This document shows positions 52,099 to 61,987 of a DNA stretch of 64,000 bases, one piece after another. Within the stretch, counting starts at the first letter, position 1, and each line of letters starts with the position of its first letter. The notes below the pieces were generated by a model. That model was given only the letters and a program-made list of their open reading frames with translations. It ran no database searches and was not told the origin of the DNA. The DNA is from Rossellomorea orangium (lineage in GTDB: Bacteria > Bacillota > Bacilli > Bacillales > Bacillaceae_B): positions 124,001 to 188,000 of the forward strand of contig NZ_JAHWGH010000001.1 in the NCBI RefSeq assembly GCF_019334305.1, written 5' to 3'. Both the position numbers and the translations under genes were made by a program.

Positions 52099-52172
52099 AC
52101 TCTACTAAGTAGAGTAAAAAAGGGCAAAAATTCTCCATTATCAATTTTAACCATATTCATCATTATAAACAA
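52099..52172 (-). promoter_or_regulatory. rpoE promoter and leader palindrome
   Basis: Promoter TTGTTT (52167-52172), 17-bp spacer, TAAAAT (52144-52149). In the leader a 17-nt perfect palindrome ACTCTACT-A-AGTAGAGT (52099-52115) lies just before the ribosome site, with a T run on its upstream side. Confidence 0.55.
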
Positions 52173-52231
52173 TATAAATCACTTTATGCCAGACATATCT
52201 GGTTTTTACCACATTTTTTTCACACCTGATT

Positions 52232-52414
52232 TCAAGAAGGTCTGCCATTCCCCCATTTTTCTTCTCTCTTACCGCTCCTGATCGTCCGGAACGCTTCATA
52301 GAATAAATAGAAAGACAGCAGGAAAAAAGGGATGGCCCCCAGTTGAATCTGGTATAAAAGGATGGCGGCGTACAGGGTGAGGATCAATAATATGTAACGT
52401 AAAATGGCCTTCAC
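52232..52414 (-). CDS. Small two-helix membrane protein (60 aa)
   Basis: Not recognised. Two hydrophobic helices, residues 4-21 (ILRYILLILTLYAAILLY) and 27-42 (AIPFFLLSFYLFYEAF), with a positively charged C-terminus (RTIRSGKREEKWG). GTG start at 52414 with only a weak purine-rich upstream sequence. It could be a small membrane protein between rpoE and the acyl-CoA operon. Without comparison it is not certain. Confidence 0.5.
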   Translation of the reverse strand: MKAILRYILLILTLYAAILLYQIQLGAIPFFLLSFYLFYEAFRTIRSGKREEKWGNGRPS

Positions 52415-52596
52415 AGTCTCACATCCAAACGTATGTATCGTCTTTTTCGTTCACATTTCTGACAATTTTATTATATAGGAAATCTTACCCTATAACTATT
52501 ACGTTCATGTTAAAAATTGGTTGAGTTCGTATAAAGGATAGACGGTTTGGCGGGTTTTTAAACTTGTCAGGTGAATTTATTCTTTAGATAGGCGCT

Positions 52597-52721
52597 GTTG
52601 ATTTCCGCTCCAGGATGCTCGCTTTCCGCGGGGCGTGAGTTGAGCCTCCTCGGCTTTGCCTGCGGGGTCTCAACTTTCCCGCTATTCCCGCAGGAGTCGA
52701 GCACCTTCCGCTCCAATCAAC
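52597..52721 (+). repeat. 128-bp dispersed element, copy 3
   Basis: Same ends and core as copies 1 and 2; shorter GCTTTGCCTGC loop and 125 bp long. Lies between the 60-aa membrane protein gene and the icmF 3' end, in the same orientation. Confidence 0.9.
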
Positions 52722-52816
52722 TTAGTATATTACTCAACAATTAGCTATTAGTAAAAAAGAATTTCCCCCATCGTTAAGACTATGCCTGATCATCCCTTTA
52801 TAGAATGTTCACTGTG

Positions 52817-52850
52817 AAAAAAGAGACCACTGCACCCCCACAGTAGTCTC
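52817..52850 (-). terminator. Terminator of the thl-icmF operon
   Basis: Minus strand GAGACTACTG and CAGTGGTCTC arms with an 8-nt loop, followed by TTTTTT. Confidence 0.9.
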
Positions 52851-52866
52851 ATTTCTTTATTCTTTG

Positions 52867-55800
52867 TTACATATTACGTCTATACTGTCCGCCTACTTCG
52901 TAGAGGGCGCGTGTGATTTGTCCGAGGCTTGCGACTTTCACGGTTTCCATGAGTTCTTCGAAGATGTTGCCTCCGCCGACGGCTGCCTGCTTTAAGCGTG
53001 TGAGGGCTTCTTCGGTTTTATCTTTGTGCTGTGATTGGAAGTCTCGGAGATTATCAATTTGTGTTTCTTTTTCTTCTTTTGTTGCACGTGCCAGTTCCAT
53101 GCTGTCCATGTCTTCTTCTGAAGGTGGATTTGGATTCAGGTACGTGTTCACTCCTACGATCGGAAGTTCACCGGAGTGCTTTTTCATTTCGTAGTACATG
53201 GATTCCTCTTGGATCTTCCCGCGTTGATACTGGGTTTCCATTGATCCGAGTACGCCTCCGCGGTCATTTAAGCGATCGAATTCTGTGAGGACCATTTCCT
53301 CCACAAGATCTGTTAGCTCTTCTGCAATGAACGAACCTTGAAGCGGATTTTCATTTTTGGATAATCCATGTTCTTTCGTGATGATCATCTGGATTGCCAT
53401 GGCACGGCGGACAGATTCTTCCGTAGGTGTCGTAATGGCTTCATCATAGGCGTTTGTATGCAGGGAGTTACAGTTATCCTGCAGGGCCATCAATGCTTGA
53501 AGCGTCGTACGGATATCGTTGAAATCAATCTCCTGTGCATGCAGGGAACGACCGGATGTCTGGATATGATATTTCAGCTTCTGACTGCGTTCGTTGGCAC
53601 CGTATTTATCTCTCATCACCGTTGACCAGATGCGACGGGCCACGCGTCCGATCACCGTATACTCGGGATCGAGACCGTTTGAGAAGAAGAATGATAAGTT
53701 TGGTGCAAAGGCGTTGATATCCATCCCGCGGCTCAGATAGTATTCCACGTAGGTGAAACCGTTCGCCAGTGTGAAGGCAAGCTGAGAAATCGGATTTGCC
53801 CCCGCTTCGGCGATATGGTAGCCCGAAATCGATACAGAATAATAGTTTCTCACCTTATGATCGATGAAGTACTGCTGGATGTCCCCCATCATGCGGAGGG
53901 CGAATTCAGTTGTGAAGATACACGTGTTTTGTCCCTGATCTTCTTTTAAAATATCGGCCTGAACCGTTCCACGGACGACTTGCAGCGTCTGTTCCTTCAC
54001 TTCCACATATTCTTCGACTGTGAGTACACGGCCAAGCTCTTCTTCCTTCATGCGGATCTGCTGATCGATGGCTGTGTTCATATACATGGCAAGGATGATC
54101 GGTGCCGGACCGTTGATCGTCATGGAAACCGACGTTGACGGCGCACACAGATCAAAGCCTGCATACAGCTTCTTCATATCCTCAAGCGTACAGATGCTCA
54201 CGCCGCTCTCCCCGACTTTCCCGTAAATGTCCGGACGGTGATCTGGATCTTCACCGTATAATGTTACAGAGTCAAAGGCCGTACTCAGGCGTTTCGCATC
54301 ATCATCTTTGGATAGATAGTGGAAACGGCGATTCGTCCGTTCAGGCGTTCCTTCCCCGGCAAACTGACGCTTCGGATCTTCTCCTTTTCGTTTAAAAGGA
54401 AACACTCCAGCTGTGTAAGGGAATGAGCCAGGCACATTCTCTTTATATACCCAATCCAGAATCTGACCGTAGTCTTTGTATTTCGGAAGGGATACTTTCG
54501 GGATATCGAGACCGGATAAGCTTTTTGTCTTTAATTCAGTGACAATCTCTTTATCACGGATCTTCGTGACGAACTGATCCTTGCTGTAGGTCTCTTTTAG
54601 AGAATCCCATTTTTGTAAAATTTGTTTGGATTCAGCCGTCAATTTATTTTCGATTTCTTCTTTCAGTGTTTGAAGGGATGTGACGACCCCGTCATTCGTT
54701 TCTTTCTCGTTGACTGCTTCGATGGCGCCTTCAAGCTGGAATAATCGGCGGGCCAGGTTTACCTGCTCTTCGGCTTTTTTATGATAATTGCGAACCGTTT
54801 CGGCAATTTCGCGCAGATAGTAACGGCGGTTGTTTGGAATGATGACATTTTGCTTTTCAACATCCACATCTTTGGAGAAACTCGTTTTCCAATCCAGCTC
54901 CATTTTATTGTTCACTGTTTCGATCATCGCCGCGAAAAGGGCATTCGTTCCAGGATCGTTGAACTGGCTGGCGATCGTTCCGTATACAGGCATGTCATCA
55001 AGATCTTTATCAAACAGCATATGACTGCGCTGGTACTGCTTCTGCACCTGGCGTCTCGCATCCTCTGAACCTTTGCGCTCAAATTTATTGATAACGATCA
55101 GGTCTGCATAATCGATCATATCGATTTTCTCAAGCTGGGACGGCGCACCGAATTCACTTGTCATGACGTACATAGACATATCACAGATTTCAGCGATTTC
55201 CGCATCCCCCTGCCCGATCCCGCTCGTTTCAACGACGATCAGATCATACCCTGCCGCTTTCACGACATTGATTGCGTCTTTGATGGCAAGTGAGAGCTCC
55301 GTCTTTGATCCACGTGTAGCAAGACTTCTCATATACACACGTGGATTGAAGATCGCATTCATGCGGATCCGGTCACCTAACAGGGCTCCGCCTGTTTTTT
55401 GCTTCGTTGGATCGATGGACAGGATCGCGATTTTCTTTTCCGGAAGTTCGTTAATAAATCGGCGGATCAACTCATCCGTCAGAGAACTCTTCCCTGCTCC
55501 ACCCGTTCCGGTGATCCCTAATACAGGTGCTTTTTTCGCTAAATTCTTGATTTCCGAAAAAACGGTCTGGGCTGTAGCCGCCACTTCTTCATTGGCCCCG
55601 ACTTGGTACTCGGCAAGTGAGATCAGCTTCGACACCGTGTTCACATTTCCAGTCGCAAGCTTTTCAACTTCTTGATTGACGCTTCCTTTGATAGTCGGGA
55701 AGTCACACTCCTCGATCATTTTATTGATCATGCCCTGAAGACCCTGCGTACGTCCGTCTTCCGGTGAGAAAATGCGGGCAATTCCGTATTCATGGAGTTC

Positions 55801-56133
55801 CTTGATTTCACGAGGGATGATGACCCCACCGCCTCCGCCATAAATGCGGATGTGGGATGCCCCTCTTTCGTTTAAAAGGTCGTACATATATTTGAAGTAT
55901 TCGACGTGACCGCCCTGGTAGGATGAAATCGCAATCCCCTGAACATCTTCTTGAATAGCAGCATTGACGACTTCTTCTACAGAACGGTTATGTCCCAAGT
56001 GGATCACTTCTGCCCCACTTGCCTGGATAATCCGACGCATTATGTTGATCGACGCATCATGTCCGTCAAACAGGCTCGATGCCGTGACAAAACGTACATG
56101 GTGCTTTGGTTTATAAATCTCAACCGTGCTCAT
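52867..56133 (-). CDS. icmF: Fused isobutyryl-CoA (acyl-CoA) mutase IcmF
   Basis: A 1088-aa fusion of three parts: a B12-binding domain (residues about 12-145, with DGHDAS at 23-28), a MeaI-type GTPase chaperone (P-loop GTGGAGKSS, 209-217; [11 protein letters not shown]) and a large B12-dependent mutase domain (about 560-1085). It should isomerise isobutyryl-CoA and butyryl-CoA, and related branched acyl-CoA. Bacillus IcmF also accepts isovaleryl/pivalyl-CoA. The start overlaps the TetR stop by four bases. Being last in an operon with acyl-CoA dehydrogenases, thiolase and HBD, it links branched-chain and straight-chain acyl-CoA breakdown. Confidence 0.95.
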   Translation of the reverse strand: MSTVEIYKPKHHVRFVTASSLFDGHDASINIMRRIIQASGAEVIHLGHNRSVEEVVNAAIQEDVQGIAISSYQGGHVEYFKYMYDLLNERGASHIRIYGGGGGVIIPREIKELHEYGIARIFSPEDGRTQGLQGMINKMIEECDFPTIKGSVNQEVEKLATGNVNTVSKLISLAEYQVGANEEVAATAQTVFSEIKNLAKKAPVLGITGTGGAGKSSLTDELIRRFINELPEKKIAILSIDPTKQKTGGALLGDRIRMNAIFNPRVYMRSLATRGSKTELSLAIKDAINVVKAAGYDLIVVETSGIGQGDAEIAEICDMSMYVMTSEFGAPSQLEKIDMIDYADLIVINKFERKGSEDARRQVQKQYQRSHMLFDKDLDDMPVYGTIASQFNDPGTNALFAAMIETVNNKMELDWKTSFSKDVDVEKQNVIIPNNRRYYLREIAETVRNYHKKAEEQVNLARRLFQLEGAIEAVNEKETNDGVVTSLQTLKEEIENKLTAESKQILQKWDSLKETYSKDQFVTKIRDKEIVTELKTKSLSGLDIPKVSLPKYKDYGQILDWVYKENVPGSFPYTAGVFPFKRKGEDPKRQFAGEGTPERTNRRFHYLSKDDDAKRLSTAFDSVTLYGEDPDHRPDIYGKVGESGVSICTLEDMKKLYAGFDLCAPSTSVSMTINGPAPIILAMYMNTAIDQQIRMKEEELGRVLTVEEYVEVKEQTLQVVRGTVQADILKEDQGQNTCIFTTEFALRMMGDIQQYFIDHKVRNYYSVSISGYHIAEAGANPISQLAFTLANGFTYVEYYLSRGMDINAFAPNLSFFFSNGLDPEYTVIGRVARRIWSTVMRDKYGANERSQKLKYHIQTSGRSLHAQEIDFNDIRTTLQALMALQDNCNSLHTNAYDEAITTPTEESVRRAMAIQMIITKEHGLSKNENPLQGSFIAEELTDLVEEMVLTEFDRLNDRGGVLGSMETQYQRGKIQEESMYYEMKKHSGELPIVGVNTYLNPNPPSEEDMDSMELARATKEEKETQIDNLRDFQSQHKDKTEEALTRLKQAAVGGGNIFEELMETVKVASLGQITRALYEVGGQYRRNM

Positions 56134-56783
56134 ATTACTCCCCCTGTTCTCCCTTGTTTTTCAAATCCGATGATTCCTGCAAACAGCAGCTCGATTTGAA
56201 GATCGATATATTCCTCAAGTGTGAATCGTTTCTGCATCGCCCAGCGACGGAATCCCCACATCTGTCCCTGGACAAATACATTTTGAGCCAGCATATGGCA
56301 CTGATTTTCATCAAGCTCAAGCTTTCCGCTTTCCACGCAGCCTTTGATCAGGTCTTCCACCATCCCGACCATTTCAAGTTCCTTGCGAAGCACATAAGGT
56401 AAAGCATCCTTTGACAGGGACTTCGCTTCCTGATACATGACAAGCACTTCATCCTGCATCCGGTCCATCACCTTGAAATAGTGGGCGATGCCGAGCCTCA
56501 AGCTCTCAATCGTCCCTTTGCCGACGTCCAGTTCCTCAAGCTCCAATCGAACCTGTTCATAAATGCTGTCACACACTAAATACAGGACATCTTCCTTTGT
56601 TCGTATATATTCATACAGCGTTCCGATACTAAAACCGGCGGCCTTTGCGATCTCTCTGGTCGTGGTGCGATGAAACCCCTTTTGTTTAAACAGAGAGACG
56701 GCCCCACGAATCATCTGATCACGCCGCTTTTCCACCAAACGCTCATCCTTAACCGAAGCATGAACTTCCCTCTTCTTATTCAA
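56130..56783 (-). CDS. TetR-family regulator of the acyl-CoA operon (FadR-like)
   Basis: A 217-aa TetR/AcrR repressor. The N-terminal HTH (about residues 25-70, [45 protein letters not shown] seen in part) and the ligand domain C-terminal to it are typical. Related FadR proteins release DNA upon binding long-chain acyl-CoA. TTG start at 56783 with a weak ribosome site; AGGCGG is nearest. It lies between the dehydrogenase genes and icmF. A candidate operator TGAGCG-AG-CGTTCA lies near 61767-61780 upstream of the operon. Confidence 0.88.
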   Translation of the reverse strand: MNKKREVHASVKDERLVEKRRDQMIRGAVSLFKQKGFHRTTTREIAKAAGFSIGTLYEYIRTKEDVLYLVCDSIYEQVRLELEELDVGKGTIESLRLGIAHYFKVMDRMQDEVLVMYQEAKSLSKDALPYVLRKELEMVGMVEDLIKGCVESGKLELDENQCHMLAQNVFVQGQMWGFRRWAMQKRFTLEEYIDLQIELLFAGIIGFEKQGRTGGVI

Positions 56784-57021
56784 AACAATCGACCGCCTTT
56801 ATATTCCGTTTCTCCCATTGACCCCTGCTGACTGCTTCATCCCCCAACAAAGCAGTCAGAACTCTATCTCTATACCAGCACATACCGGGTCTGGCACCCT
56901 TAAGCAGCAAGCGATGTCAGTAACCCCTTTACGCCACGAAACATCCAACAACCCTATCGGGTGCCTGACACGCGTTAGGACGAACCGGGTAATCCCCTTC
57001 TAAAAAAAATCCCGGCAACCC
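56784..57021. other. Intergenic region with paired GGGTG-type repeats
   Basis: CGGGTCTGGCACCC (56886-56899) and GGGTGCCTGACACG (56960-56973) are inverted relatives of each other. Related words occur at 58191-58204 (CCGGTGCTGGCACC). No gene is visible. Confidence 0.45.
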
Positions 57022-58161
57022 TTACTTCGTCACCATCCGCGAAATAACCAATCTCTGAATCTCCTGCGTCCCCTCATAAATCTGGGTGATCTTCGCGTCA
57101 CGCATATAGCGCTCCACAGGATAATCCTTCGTATAGCCGTATCCACCAAAAATCTGAACCGCTTCTGTTGTCACTTTCATCGCTGTATCCCCTGCCATCA
57201 GCTTCGACATCGCCGATTCTTTTCCGTATGGAAGCCCTTCTGACTCCAACCACGCAGCTTGATAGGTTAATAGACGGGAAGCCTCGATGGATGTCGCCAT
57301 ATCGGCGATCTTGAATGAAATCCCCTGATTCACTGCAATCGGCTTGCCGAACTGCTCACGCTCTTTGGCATAGTCGACAGACGCATCAAGGGCCCCTTGT
57401 GCAATCCCGACAGCTTGAGCGGCAATTCCATTACGGCCGCCGTCAAGAGTCATCATGGCAATCTTAAAGCCGTCGCCTTCCTTGCCAAGCATGTTTTCTT
57501 TCGGTACTTTACAATCTTCAAAGACGATTTCAGTCGTTGGCGATGAACGGATCCCGAGCTTTTTCTCTTTTTTCCCGACAGAGAACCCTTCAAAGTCTGC
57601 CTCTACGATGAACGCACTCGTTCCACGCTGGCGCTGTGAAGGATCTGTCAAAGCAAATACGATATACGTATCCGCGATTCCACCATTTGTGATGAAAATT
57701 TTAGACCCGTTCAATACGTAGTGATCTCCTTCTAAACGAGCTGTCGTCTTCATTCCGCCAGCGTCAGATCCCGAACCCGGCTCCGTCAGCCCATATGCAC
57801 CGATCTTCTCGCCCTGTGCCATCGGACGGAGATACTTCTGCTTCTGTTCTTCCGTACCGAATTTGTATACCGGCCAGCCGGCTAATGAAGTATGAGCAGA
57901 AAGGGTTACACCCGTTGACGCACACACCCTTGATAACTCTTCAACAGCGATACAGTACGCCAGATAGTCACTGCCGATCCCGCCGTACTCTTCCGGCCAA
58001 GGAATCCCCGTCAGCCCAAGCTCAGCCATCTTCTTGAATAAATCCATATCAAAGCGCTCTTCCTCATCACGCTCAGCAGCAGTCGGCGCCACCTCGTTCC
58101 GTGCAAAATCACGGACCATCTTACGTATCATTTCATGCTCTTCGGACAATTTAAAATTCAT
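57022..58161 (-). CDS. acdA: Acyl-CoA dehydrogenase (AcdA-like)
   Basis: A 379-aa FAD-dependent acyl-CoA dehydrogenase that makes trans-2-enoyl-CoA and passes electrons to ETF. Conserved motifs: [19 protein letters not shown] (about residues 127-145), [36 protein letters not shown] (about 270-288) and [16 protein letters not shown] near the end, with the catalytic Glu in YEGT. Substrate likely short or branched acyl-CoA. Second dehydrogenase of the operon, after a paralogue; 112 bp gap between them. Confidence 0.93.
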   Translation of the reverse strand: MNFKLSEEHEMIRKMVRDFARNEVAPTAAERDEEERFDMDLFKKMAELGLTGIPWPEEYGGIGSDYLAYCIAVEELSRVCASTGVTLSAHTSLAGWPVYKFGTEEQKQKYLRPMAQGEKIGAYGLTEPGSGSDAGGMKTTARLEGDHYVLNGSKIFITNGGIADTYIVFALTDPSQRQRGTSAFIVEADFEGFSVGKKEKKLGIRSSPTTEIVFEDCKVPKENMLGKEGDGFKIAMMTLDGGRNGIAAQAVGIAQGALDASVDYAKEREQFGKPIAVNQGISFKIADMATSIEASRLLTYQAAWLESEGLPYGKESAMSKLMAGDTAMKVTTEAVQIFGGYGYTKDYPVERYMRDAKITQIYEGTQEIQRLVISRMVTK

Positions 58162-58273
58162 CTCAAGTTCCTCCTCTTATCATCTGCAAACCGGTGCTGG
58201 CACCCTAAAGCCGCCAGCCATGAAACCTCACACTATAGGCGCCTGAATGTATTCACTCCGACACCCCGACTGA

Positions 58274-59410
58274 TTAAACCAACAGATTCTTCCCAATTAC
58301 CATCCGCTGAATCTCGCTCGTTCCCTCGTAAATCTCCGTCACCTTCGCATCCCGGAACAGGCGCTCAACAGGATACTCCTTCGTGTAGCCATATCCGCCA
58401 TACACCTGAATCGCTTCCGTCGACACTTCCACGGCCGTTTTCGAAGCAAACAGTTTGGCCATACTTGCTTCTTTCCCGCAGGAGATGTTGTTTGAGCGGA
58501 GATTAGCCGCACGGTACACAAGTAGCTTCGAGCCTTCAACTGCCGTCGCCATATCGGCAAGCTTAAAGCCGATTCCCTGCTGGGCTGCGATCGGCTTGCC
58601 GAATTGCACCCGCTCTTTGGCATAAGCCGTTGAATAATCAAAAGCTGCTTCAGCGATTCCAAGGGCCTGAGCGGCGATACCGATCCGGCCGACATCAAGA
58701 TTCGCCATGGCGATTTTGAAGCCCTCCCCTTCTTCACCGAGAAGGTTTTCAGCAGGCACTTTCATATCTTCAAAGGTCAACTGAACGGTCCGGGAACCGT
58801 GAAGACCCATTTTATGTTCGTCTTTCCCGATCACAAGACCCGGTGTGTCTTTCTCTACGATGAAGGCAGATACGCCCCGGCTTCCTTTCGTGGGGTCCGT
58901 TGTGGCAAAAACGATATACGTATCCGCTTCTCCACCATTCGTGATGAAGACTTTCGATCCGTTCACCACATAATGATCCCCACGTTTCTCAGCACGGGAT
59001 TTCAGGCTCTTCGCATCGGATCCGGCGCTCGGTTCCGTCAGACAGAAAGCACCTAAATACTCACCCGATGCAAGCTTCGGAAGGTACTTTTGCTTCTGCT
59101 CCTCGTTTCCGAAATAAAGGATCGGATTGGTCCCTACAGACGTATGAACGGACAAGATGACCCCGATGGTTGCGCTTACTTTTGACAGCTCGTGGATCGC
59201 AATGATATACGATGTGAAGTCCATCTCCGAACCGCCGTATTTCTCCGGGATCGTGATCCCCATCAAACCAAGCTCAGCCATTTTATTTAAAATCTCTCTC
59301 GGGAATTCTCCCTCTTCCATTTTCTCGATGAACGGCTGGATCTCTGTTTCGGCAAAGTCCCGGACCATCTTTCTCATCATCTGCTGTTCTTCCGTGAATC
59401 GTAACTCCAT
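58274..59410 (-). CDS. mmgC: Acyl-CoA dehydrogenase (MmgC-like)
   Basis: A 378-aa dehydrogenase, paralogous to the preceding one. It shows [55 protein letters not shown] and IYEGTSEIQRMVIGK with the catalytic Glu in YEGT. It lies 23 bp downstream of the HBD gene, the order seen in mmgA-mmgB-mmgC of B. subtilis. The two dehydrogenases probably differ in chain length or branching preference; that cannot be read from sequence here. Confidence 0.92.
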   Translation of the reverse strand: MELRFTEEQQMMRKMVRDFAETEIQPFIEKMEEGEFPREILNKMAELGLMGITIPEKYGGSEMDFTSYIIAIHELSKVSATIGVILSVHTSVGTNPILYFGNEEQKQKYLPKLASGEYLGAFCLTEPSAGSDAKSLKSRAEKRGDHYVVNGSKVFITNGGEADTYIVFATTDPTKGSRGVSAFIVEKDTPGLVIGKDEHKMGLHGSRTVQLTFEDMKVPAENLLGEEGEGFKIAMANLDVGRIGIAAQALGIAEAAFDYSTAYAKERVQFGKPIAAQQGIGFKLADMATAVEGSKLLVYRAANLRSNNISCGKEASMAKLFASKTAVEVSTEAIQVYGGYGYTKEYPVERLFRDAKVTEIYEGTSEIQRMVIGKNLLV

Positions 59411-59433
59411 GACTGTTTCCTCCCCGATGTTCG

Positions 59434-60285
<852 letters not shown>

Positions 60286-60344
60286 ATTGTTCTCCCCTTT
60301 GTAATCTATAAGACTGGTAATCCAGTTGGTTTGGTTTTGGATGG

Positions 60345-60479
60345 ATCAGCAGCTGATTTTCAGCGGAAATTCAGCAGCTGAACCTATGTGTGTACCAGGT
60401 ACAACGAGACCATGATGTACCTGGTACAAAACAGCCATTATGTACCAGGTACAATCAACCCCATCTGTACCAGGTACAA
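60345..60479. repeat. Two arrays at 25-nt spacing: CAGCAGCTG words then TGTACCWGGTACA words
   Basis: ATCAGCAGCTGAT at 60345 and TTCAGCAGCTGAA at 60370 are 25 nt apart. TGTACCAGGTACAA-type palindromes start at 60391, 60416, 60441 and 60466, exactly 25 nt apart. The array lies between thl and hbd inside an operon. Confidence 0.85.
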
Positions 60480-60486
60480 CCATCCC

Positions 60487-61680
60487 CTACTGCTTCGCCA
60501 CCTCAATCATAATCGCATCCCCTTGACCGCCTCCGCTACAGATCGAGGCAATCCCGACTCCGCCACCGCGGCGTTTCAGTTCATATGCCAGTGTCAGGAT
60601 GATACGCGCCCCACTTGCTCCGATCGGATGACCGAGGGCAACCGCTCCACCATTTACGTTCACTTTTTCAGGATCCAATCCTGCAATTTTTCCGCTGGTC
60701 AATGCAACCGCTGCGAACGCCTCGTTGATTTCAAACAGATCGACTTCTTCCAGTGATTTTCCTGTTTTCTTCAGAAGCTCGTTGATGACAAGACCCGGTG
60801 TTTGCGGGAAGTCTTTCGCTTCAACAGCGATGGCAGTGTGGCCAAGGATCGTCGCTAACGGCTGCTTGCCTTCTTTCGCTGCTCTTTCTTCACTCATCAG
60901 CACCATGGCAGCCGCCCCGTCGTTTACTCCTGGCGCGTTTCCTGCCGTGATGGTGCCCTCTGAACCAAAGACCGGGCCTAATTTGGCCAGTGCTTCGATG
61001 GACGTTTCCTTCCGTGGTGCTTCATCTTTATCGACGACAACCGGATCTCCCTTGCGTTGCGGCACCTCAACGGCGACGATTTCCTCACCGAGTACGCCTT
61101 CTTCCGTCGCTTTCACTGCCCGCTCGTGGCTTCTGAGTGACCATTGATCCTGCTCTTCCCTTGATAGTTCGAATTCCTTCGCTGTTTCATTTCCGTACGT
61201 GCCCATGTGGACGTTATTGAAGCTGCAAGTCAATCCGTCGTGAACCATCAGGTCTTTCACCTGTGAGTCTCCCATCTTGAATCCCCAGCGGGCTTTCGGA
61301 AGGATATAAGGGGCATTGGACATGGATTCCATGCCGCCTGCCACGATCACTTCACCGTCGCCAGCACGGATGATCTGATCACCAAGCGTGACGCTCCGCA
61401 TTCCGGATGCACATACTTTGTTGATCGTTTCCGTTTTGACATTCCACGGCAATCCCGCATGGCGTGAGGCTTGACGTGAAGGGATTTGCCCCTGCCCGCC
61501 TTGCAAAACCGATCCCAGGATGACTTCTTCAACATCTTCCCCGCTTACGCCGGCTCGTTTCAAGGCTTCCTTCACAGCGAATCCGCCAAGCTCTGAAGCT
61601 GTGAAACTGCTGAGGCTTCCCCCGAATTTACCAAAAGGTGTTCTAGCTCCATCTAAAATAACCGTTTTTCCCATCTCCAT
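60487..61680 (-). CDS. mmgA: Acetyl-CoA acetyltransferase / thiolase
   Basis: A 397-aa thiolase that condenses two acetyl-CoA or cleaves acetoacetyl-CoA. The nucleophile Cys90 is in [12 protein letters not shown]. His is in [17 protein letters not shown] (about 345-361), and the second Cys in [15 protein letters not shown]. First gene of the operon. The start has AAAGGAG upstream; the second in-frame ATG (61674) is possible. A perfect cre site and a sigma-E-like -10 lie upstream. Confidence 0.94.
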   Translation of the reverse strand: MEMGKTVILDGARTPFGKFGGSLSSFTASELGGFAVKEALKRAGVSGEDVEEVILGSVLQGGQGQIPSRQASRHAGLPWNVKTETINKVCASGMRSVTLGDQIIRAGDGEVIVAGGMESMSNAPYILPKARWGFKMGDSQVKDLMVHDGLTCSFNNVHMGTYGNETAKEFELSREEQDQWSLRSHERAVKATEEGVLGEEIVAVEVPQRKGDPVVVDKDEAPRKETSIEALAKLGPVFGSEGTITAGNAPGVNDGAAAMVLMSEERAAKEGKQPLATILGHTAIAVEAKDFPQTPGLVINELLKKTGKSLEEVDLFEINEAFAAVALTSGKIAGLDPEKVNVNGGAVALGHPIGASGARIILTLAYELKRRGGGVGIASICSGGGQGDAIMIEVAKQ

Positions 61681-61712
61681 CGCTCTCCTTTATATGAGTT
61701 TCATTCGACAAA

Positions 61713-61728
61713 TTGTATACGCTTTCAA
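61713..61728. promoter_or_regulatory. cre site (CcpA operator) upstream of the thl-icmF operon
   Basis: Minus strand TTGAAAGCGTATACAA matches WTGNAARCGNWWWCAW at all 16 positions. TATACAAT inside it also resembles a sigma-E -10, as in the sigma-E-dependent, catabolite-repressed mmg operon of B. subtilis. Confidence 0.82.
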
Positions 61729-61766
61729 TTGACTTTAAAAAATTTTGAACGACTCTCGACTGAACG

Positions 61767-61780
61767 CTCGCTCAACTATT
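61767..61780. promoter_or_regulatory. Candidate TetR-type operator upstream of thl
   Basis: Inverted half-sites TGAGCG and CGTTCA (complement TGAACG) with a 2-bp centre. It lies about 90 bp before the thl start and about 45 bp upstream of the cre site. It fits the TetR regulator encoded in the operon. Confidence 0.4.
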
Positions 61781-61896
61781 CTCCACAAGAGAAGGGACAA
61801 TTTCTGTCCCCAATATACCTTTATTGTACTTCAAATTCAGCCTGAACGCATTGATTTTTTAGAAAGTTTTTATTTTTCCATCAAATATATTATTGT

Positions 61897-61946
61897 AGAA
61901 AAACAATAGGAGCGAAACGCAATAGAGACTATTTTGTTTCACTCCT
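61897..61946 (-). terminator. fadF terminator
   Basis: Minus strand AGGAGTGAAAC and GTTTCGCTCCT arms with a 16-nt loop, followed by ATTGTTTTT. Confidence 0.85.
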
Positions 61947-61987
61947 GAATGTGTGTCTAATTCATTATTGTAATGATAATATTCTTT

